Of a stretch of 64,000 nucleotides of DNA, positions 60,189-64,000 are shown piece after piece. The notes beneath the pieces are model-generated. The model did not search any database and was not told the DNA's origin. It saw only the letters and a program-made list of their open reading frames with translations. This DNA comes from Burkholderiaceae bacterium (GTDB lineage: Bacteria > Pseudomonadota > Gammaproteobacteria > Burkholderiales > Burkholderiaceae_E): positions 1-64,000 of the forward strand of contig JADJVQ010000010.1 of NCBI GenBank assembly GCA_016710525.1, read 5' to 3'. How positions within the stretch are numbered: position 1 is the stretch's first letter; each line of letters opens with the position of its first letter. The position numbers and the translations under genes were made by a program.

Positions 60189-61151
60189 ATGAAATCCATC
60201 CGCCTGCTAGTTGCCGCCGTCCTCGCGCTGACGGCCGCCCAGTGCCTGCATGCCCAGGGTGCCTGGCCCGCCAAGACGGTGCGCATCATCGTGCCGCTGC
60301 CCCCCGGCGGGCCGAGCGACATCGTGCTGCGCGGAGCCATCGAAAGGATGCAGCCGGCGCTCAATCAGCCGCTCATCGTCGACAACAAGCCCGGTGCCGC
60401 CGGCAACCTGGGCGCCGGCGAAGCGGCGCGCGCCGCCCCCGACGGTTACACCTGGCTGTGGACCACCGACACCCTGGTCACCGTCAACCCGCACGTCTAC
60501 CCCCGGCTGTCCTTCAAGGTGGACGACCTCATCCCCGTGATGCGCGCCAGTTCGTTCAGCCAGACACTGGTGTGCAACCCCGCGGTGGGCGCGAAGTCGG
60601 TCGCAGACCTGGTCCGGCTGGCCAAGGGCAGGAAGATGACCTACGCCTCCGGCGGGGCCGGCTCGCCCGGCCACCTCACCACCGAGCTCTTCCTGTCCAC
60701 CGCCGGCATCGACATGACCCACGTGCCCTACAAGGGCCCGGCGCCGGCGATGCAGGACGTGATCGGCGGCCAGGTCGACTGCGGCTTTCTCGCGGGCCCG
60801 ACTGTGCTGCCGCAGATTCGCGCTGGCAGGCTGCTCGCGCTGGCCGTGTCGGGCGCCAAGCGCTCGCTGCTGCTGCCGGAGGCGCCCACCGTGGCCGAAT
60901 CGGGCTACCCGGGCTTTGATGCCACATTTTCGCTGGTGCTCTTCGCACCTGCCGGCACCCCGGCCGCGACCATCGAGGCGATGCATGCCGCACTGGCCAC
61001 GGCGCTGCGACAGCCGGAAATCGTCGAGCGCCTGCGCCAGACCGACCAGGAGGTGGTGGCCGCGTCGCCCGGGGCCAGCGCGGCGCGCCTGGCCGCCGAC
61101 CACAAGACCTGGGGCGCGGTCGCGCGCAGGATCGGGCTCCAGCTCGACTGA
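60189..61151 (+). CDS. Bug/TctC-family periplasmic receptor
   Basis: A 320-residue tripartite tricarboxylate-type receptor and the third in this window. Signal peptide MKSIRLLVAAVLALTAAQCL, cleaved near HAQGAW. The mature strand VRIIVPLPPGGPSDIVLRGA, DNKPGAAGNLGAGEAARA, and PYKGPAPAMQDVIGGQVDCG are standard ligand-loop elements. No tctAB genes are nearby. The 217-bp upstream gap holds no other gene that I can support. Confidence 0.93.
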   Translation: MKSIRLLVAAVLALTAAQCLHAQGAWPAKTVRIIVPLPPGGPSDIVLRGAIERMQPALNQPLIVDNKPGAAGNLGAGEAARAAPDGYTWLWTTDTLVTVNPHVYPRLSFKVDDLIPVMRASSFSQTLVCNPAVGAKSVADLVRLAKGRKMTYASGGAGSPGHLTTELFLSTAGIDMTHVPYKGPAPAMQDVIGGQVDCGFLAGPTVLPQIRAGRLLALAVSGAKRSLLLPEAPTVAESGYPGFDATFSLVLFAPAGTPAATIEAMHAALATALRQPEIVERLRQTDQEVVAASPGASAARLAADHKTWGAVARRIGLQLD

Positions 61152-61249
61152 CAAAAAAATCTTCGGCGCAGTGTCCGGATCCTCCTGCCTGGTTCGTCTT
61201 GAGGGTGCAGTACCCTTTCGTTCAACCCTTGCCCGTCAGGAGGCCCATC

Positions 61250-61597
61250 ATGGCTGCCCAGAAATACCTGTTCGTCTATCGCAACTCCGCCGAATCCGAA
61301 GCCCGCATGCCCTCACCGGCCGAGATGCAGCAGATGCTGGCCCAGTGGTCCGCGTGGAAGGCGCAGTACAAGGATGAGATCCTCGACATGGGCGACGGCC
61401 TGAAGCCGCCGGGCAAGGTGGTTCGGGCCGGCGGCGCGATCACCGACGGGCCGTTCATGGAGGCCAAGGAAATCGTCGGCGGCTACAGCATCGTTCAGGC
61501 CGACAGCGCCGAACGCGCGGCACAGATCGCCAAGACCTGCCCCGTGCTGATGATGCCCGGTGCCAGCGTGGAAGTGCGTGAAATGGCCGGTTACTGA
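61250..61597 (+). CDS. YCII/DGPF-domain protein (ECF42-associated)
   Basis: A 115-residue alpha-beta barrel protein. The family-naming motif is present in GAITDGPFMEAKEIVGGYSI, and KYLFVYRNSAESEARMPSPA is the first strand and loop. DGPF proteins are encoded next to ECF42 sigma factors in many bacteria, and that is the arrangement here (25 bp upstream of the sigma gene). Their biochemical role is unknown. TCAGGAGG just before the ATG is a strong ribosome site. Confidence 0.93.
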   Translation: MAAQKYLFVYRNSAESEARMPSPAEMQQMLAQWSAWKAQYKDEILDMGDGLKPPGKVVRAGGAITDGPFMEAKEIVGGYSIVQADSAERAAQIAKTCPVLMMPGASVEVREMAGY

Positions 61598-61621
61598 GCG
61601 CGAGCGGCCTGCGCGCGCGCG

Positions 61622-63007
61622 ATGCGGCATCGCATGCAAGGCGAAACCTCGGGCGATGGAGCGGGTGCCGGGACCAAACCCGGTGCCGGTGCCGGGTCAG
61701 GGACAGGGGCCGGTGCCGGTGCCGGCACCGCCGCACTGCTCGAGCACACCTTTCGGCACGAGTACGCGCGCCTGGTGGCCCGACTGGCGCGCGTCTATTG
61801 CCTGCACCGCATCGAAGTGGTGGAGGACGCGGTTCAGGAGGCGCTGATGACCGCGCTGCGCGCCTGGCCCAAGTCGGGACCACCCGATCAGCCCGGCGCC
61901 TGGCTCTACCGGGCCGCGAGCAACCGTCTGCTGGACGTCCTGCGTCGGCGCGACCGGCACAACGTCTCGCTGGACGACGAGAGCGACGAGCGCGGACTGG
62001 CGCCCGAAGTGGCCAGCGCCCTGGCGCAGGCGGCGAGCGAAGCGTCGGACACCCGCTTCGAGCGGGAGATCGGCGACGACGAACTGCGCATGCTGTTCGT
62101 CTGCGCCGATGACGCCATCCCGGCCGAAAGCCAGACCGTGCTGGCGCTGAAGATCCTGTGCGGCTTTTCGACGCGCGAGATCGCGCTGCGGCTGCTGACC
62201 ACCGAAGACAATGTGCACAAGCGCCTGGCGCGCGGACGCGAGCGGCTGCGCCAGCTGGGCGCATCGCTGGACACGCCCGCCTGGCCGGCGCTGCAGGAAA
62301 GGCGTGCGTCGGTGCTGCGCATCGTGTACCTGCTGTTCAACGAGGGATACAGCTCCACCCTGCCCGATAGGCTGATTCGCCGCGAGTTGTGCGACGAGGC
62401 GATGCGCCTGGCGCACCTGATGGCCGAACATCCCGCCTGCAGCTCGGCCGAAGGAGATGCCCTGCTGGCATTGATGTATCTGCATGCGGCGCGCCTGGAA
62501 TCGCGGCTGGACGGCCAGGGCGGCCTGCTGCTGCTGGAAGACCAGGACCGCACGAAGTGGGATCGGGGCCTGATCGGGCAGGGCCTGCGCTGGCTGCAGC
62601 GCTCGGCCCGGGGCACGAAGTATTCGCGCTATCACGCCGAAGCGTCGGTGGCCGCCGCGCACTGCCTGGCGCCGAGCTGGGAGCAGACCGACTGGCGCGA
62701 AATCGTCGACTGCTACGAGACGCTCGAACGATTCGAAGCCTCGCCGCTGCACACCTTGAACCGCGCGATCGCGCTGGCACAGTGGCAGGGGCCCCACGCC
62801 GGGCTGGCCGTGCTGCAGGCCATCAGGCCGCCGGCCTGGCTGGCCGGCTACTACCTGTGGGACGCCACCTTGGGTGAATTGCTTCGTCTGGCTGGCGACC
62901 TGGACGCTGCCCGCCGCCATTTGCAGCACGCGTGGCAGTTGGCGCCGCATCCGGCCGAGCGCGACCTGATCGCGCGCCGGCTGGCCGCCTGCGGGCCGCA
63001 ATCCTAG
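61622..63007 (+). CDS. ECF-type RNA polymerase sigma factor, ECF42-like
   Basis: A 461-residue sigma factor with a large C-terminal extension. Sigma-2 region: HEYARLVARLARVYCLHRIE, then EDAVQEALMTALRAWP. Sigma-4 region: TVLALKILCGFSTREIALRL followed by TEDNVHKRLARGRERLRQLG. Residues from about 230 form the DUF6596/TPR-like extension (RIVYLLFNEGYSSTLPDRLI onward), needed for activity in the ECF42 group. There is no anti-sigma gene. Residues 13-36 are Gly/Ala/Thr-rich low-complexity (GAGAGTKPGAGAGSGT), so the true start could be ATG 61637 or later. The partner DGPF gene is directly upstream. Confidence 0.92.
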   Translation: MRHRMQGETSGDGAGAGTKPGAGAGSGTGAGAGAGTAALLEHTFRHEYARLVARLARVYCLHRIEVVEDAVQEALMTALRAWPKSGPPDQPGAWLYRAASNRLLDVLRRRDRHNVSLDDESDERGLAPEVASALAQAASEASDTRFEREIGDDELRMLFVCADDAIPAESQTVLALKILCGFSTREIALRLLTTEDNVHKRLARGRERLRQLGASLDTPAWPALQERRASVLRIVYLLFNEGYSSTLPDRLIRRELCDEAMRLAHLMAEHPACSSAEGDALLALMYLHAARLESRLDGQGGLLLLEDQDRTKWDRGLIGQGLRWLQRSARGTKYSRYHAEASVAAAHCLAPSWEQTDWREIVDCYETLERFEASPLHTLNRAIALAQWQGPHAGLAVLQAIRPPAWLAGYYLWDATLGELLRLAGDLDAARRHLQHAWQLAPHPAERDLIARRLAACGPQS

Positions 63008-63068
63008 GCAGGCCGCGGGTCAGCGCGCAGCACAAGAGGGGTCCGTGGGAGCGGGTTCACAGGTTGTC

Positions 63069-63098
63069 CTTCGGGGTGAGTGGAGTGCAAGCCCGAAG
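63069..63098. terminator. Weak inverted repeat between converging genes
   Basis: CTTCGGG (63069-63075) and CCCGAAG (63092-63098) with a 16-nt loop lie between the sigma gene and the convergent vapC gene. No T-run; a terminator role is tentative. Confidence 0.3.
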
Positions 63099-63121
63099 AG
63101 CGCGCGGCACCGGCGCGGTCG

Positions 63122-63523
63122 TCAGGCCCAGTTCTCGATCCGCAGTCCGGGGACCCGGGCGAACTCTCGCTCGTTCGCCGTGACGACGGTCAGATCCAGC
63201 GACCGGGCCTGCGCCGCGATGAGCAGAACATTGGGCCCGATCGGCGTTCCCAGGCGAGCCAGGCGTTGGCGGATGTCCCCGTAGTGACGATCCGCGGGCA
63301 CTTCCAAGGGCAGAATTTCAAGGGTCGAGAGAATGAGGTCAACCCGCTCGGCGAGCCGGACCGAGCCGGACTTGTGTGCTCCGTATCGAAGTTCGGCCGC
63401 GACGAGAACGCTCGTGCAGACCGTTTCCTCACCTGCCGCGGCGATGCGCTGCGCGATCGGGCCCTGCGGATCCCGGATGAGCGCGGAAAGCACATTCGTG
63501 TCCAGCAGGTAGCGCAGCGTCAC
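63122..63523 (-). CDS. vapC: VapC-type PIN toxin, one catalytic Asp apparently replaced
   Basis: A 133-residue PIN protein with Asp8 (LLDTNVLSALIR) and Glu44 (VAAELRYGAH). The third acidic position, normally Asp in GPNDLLIAA, is Val99 here (IGPNVLLIAAQARSLDLTVV; codon GTT, one base from GAT). TANEREFARVPGLRIENW ends the protein as in tRNA-fMet-cleaving VapCs of enterobacteria. With that Asp missing the toxin may be weak or inactive. It follows the antitoxin by 2 bp. Confidence 0.92.
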   Translation of the reverse strand: MTLRYLLDTNVLSALIRDPQGPIAQRIAAAGEETVCTSVLVAAELRYGAHKSGSVRLAERVDLILSTLEILPLEVPADRHYGDIRQRLARLGTPIGPNVLLIAAQARSLDLTVVTANEREFARVPGLRIENWA

Positions 63524-63525
63524 GT

Positions 63526-63768
63526 TCAGAGCACCACGTCATCCAGCGGCGCCAGGTCCTGGTCGACATCGGGAAACGGCTCGTCCAGCGGCGCAAGGCT
63601 GGCGAGCAGACGCAGCAGGCGCCCCTTGCGGACCGGCTCGACGATCAGGCGATCGCCGTCCTTGCGCAGGATGGCCTCGTCGCCTTCGAGTTCGAACTCC
63701 CGCGGAATGCGCAGAGCCTGGTTTCGACCATTGCGGAACAGGCGGACCCGGCGTTCGACTTCAGTCAT
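63526..63768 (-). CDS. vapB: VapB-type AbrB-fold antitoxin
   Basis: An 80-residue antitoxin with a swapped-hairpin AbrB domain: RRVRLFRNGRNQALRIPREF then EGDEAILRKDGDRLIVEPV. The tail SLAPLDEPFPDVDQDLAPLD would wrap the toxin. The ATG at MTEVERR is chosen; an earlier in-frame ATG at 63801 would add 11 residues but lies inside a palindromic site and a TATAC-like -10 region. It is the first gene of the pair. Confidence 0.9.
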   Translation of the reverse strand: MTEVERRVRLFRNGRNQALRIPREFELEGDEAILRKDGDRLIVEPVRKGRLLRLLASLAPLDEPFPDVDQDLAPLDDVVL

Positions 63769-63798
63769 TTCGACCACACCTGCGATCAATGTATATGC

Positions 63799-63809
63799 CA
63801 TAGCCTATG
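63799..63809. promoter_or_regulatory. Palindrome upstream of vapBC
   Basis: CATAGCCTATG is an 11-bp perfect palindrome with a single central base, 31 bp upstream of the vapB ATG and next to GTATAT (possible -10 region on the minus strand). It is a likely autoregulatory site. Confidence 0.45.
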
Positions 63810-63826
63810 CCGCGCACCCCGGGCCG

Positions 63827-64000
63827 TCAATGTGCACCGCTCAGGGTCTGGAGCCAGAGCTCCCAGTCGGAGGAAAACGTGGCGGACCGCCACCACGCGA
63901 GGGAGACATCGCCCGAAGCCAGAGACCTGAGATCACGGACACCGATGCGGTATTCGTCCCGGGTGTTCGCACCTGGAGGGTCTGTGGTGATGGACAGGAC
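63827..64000 (-). CDS. C-terminal end of an unidentified protein
   Basis: An open frame enters from the right edge and ends in TGA at 63827. The visible 57 residues include ITTDPPGANTRDEYRIGVRD and WWRSATFSSDWELWLQTLSG. No family was recognised. It would lie upstream of and on the same strand as vapBC. Confidence 0.55.
   Translation of the reverse strand, partial: VLSITTDPPGANTRDEYRIGVRDLRSLASGDVSLAWWRSATFSSDWELWLQTLSGAH

Overview
The window is a gene-dense, very GC-rich chromosomal segment. Its content points to an aerobic betaproteobacterium, most likely of the order Burkholderiales: three orphan TctC/Bug-type periplasmic receptors, a TRAP transporter, many acyl-CoA dehydrogenases, crotonases, short-chain dehydrogenases and CoA enzymes, and frequent 4-bp ATGA gene overlaps. 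No rRNA, tRNA, insertion sequence, prophage or CRISPR array is visible. The assignment is by gene content only.

Layout. Positions 1-4135 (minus) hold a TRAP dicarboxylate-type transporter (dctP, dctQ, dctM) followed by an MFS exporter cut by the window edge. An Lrp/AsnC regulator diverges at 4.8 kb from a stand-alone homodimeric 2-oxo-acid dehydrogenase E1 (4924-7782) with an (Gly-Ala)11 linker. Next come msrB-selO (overlapping), an amidase, a LeuB-like dehydrogenase and a frameshifted acyl-CoA synthetase. Positions 14252-20799 (minus) form an acyl-CoA catabolic block: crotonase, branched-chain-type binding protein, a pair of acyl-CoA dehydrogenases, an MDR reductase and a hot-dog hydratase. 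Positions 21-33 kb mix a lipoprotein, an SDR, a quinone oxidoreductase, a damaged GST, a vapB plus decayed vapC, a flavocytochrome-type flavoprotein, a serine hydrolase, another SDR/acyl-CoA dehydrogenase pair, a Bug receptor, a PLP decarboxylase and a nitroreductase. Positions 33480-45155 are one long minus-strand run of 13 genes, many overlapping: Bug receptor, GNAT, MetC-like, two SDRs, arfB, methyltransferase, YHS protein, P450, crotonase, TTC38-like, HDAC-like, SDR. A TetR/GST divergent pair with a well-defined promoter and a 12-bp direct repeat sits at 46.4 kb.

The most notable locus is 48066-48938, a GrdB-like protein interrupted by one in-frame TGA in a would-be UPVC motif. A 14-pair hairpin starts two bases after the TGA. 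This has the form of a bacterial selenocysteine gene with its SECIS element, and it is the best candidate for something unusual here.

From 49 to 64 kb follow a thiolase, a DUF4143-type ATPase with a damaged 5' end, a Baeyer-Villiger-type monooxygenase, a Phd/PIN toxin-antitoxin pair, a CoA-transferase/CitE-like lyase pair diverging from a fused double acyl-CoA dehydrogenase, a GlcG-like protein, a third Bug receptor, an ECF sigma factor with its DGPF/YCII partner, a VapBC pair whose toxin seems to lack a catalytic aspartate, and a gene cut by the window end.

Two short patches (about 24.0-24.1 kb and 50.28-50.53 kb) are rich in G or C homopolymers and destroy otherwise good genes. They look more like assembly or base-calling damage than biology.
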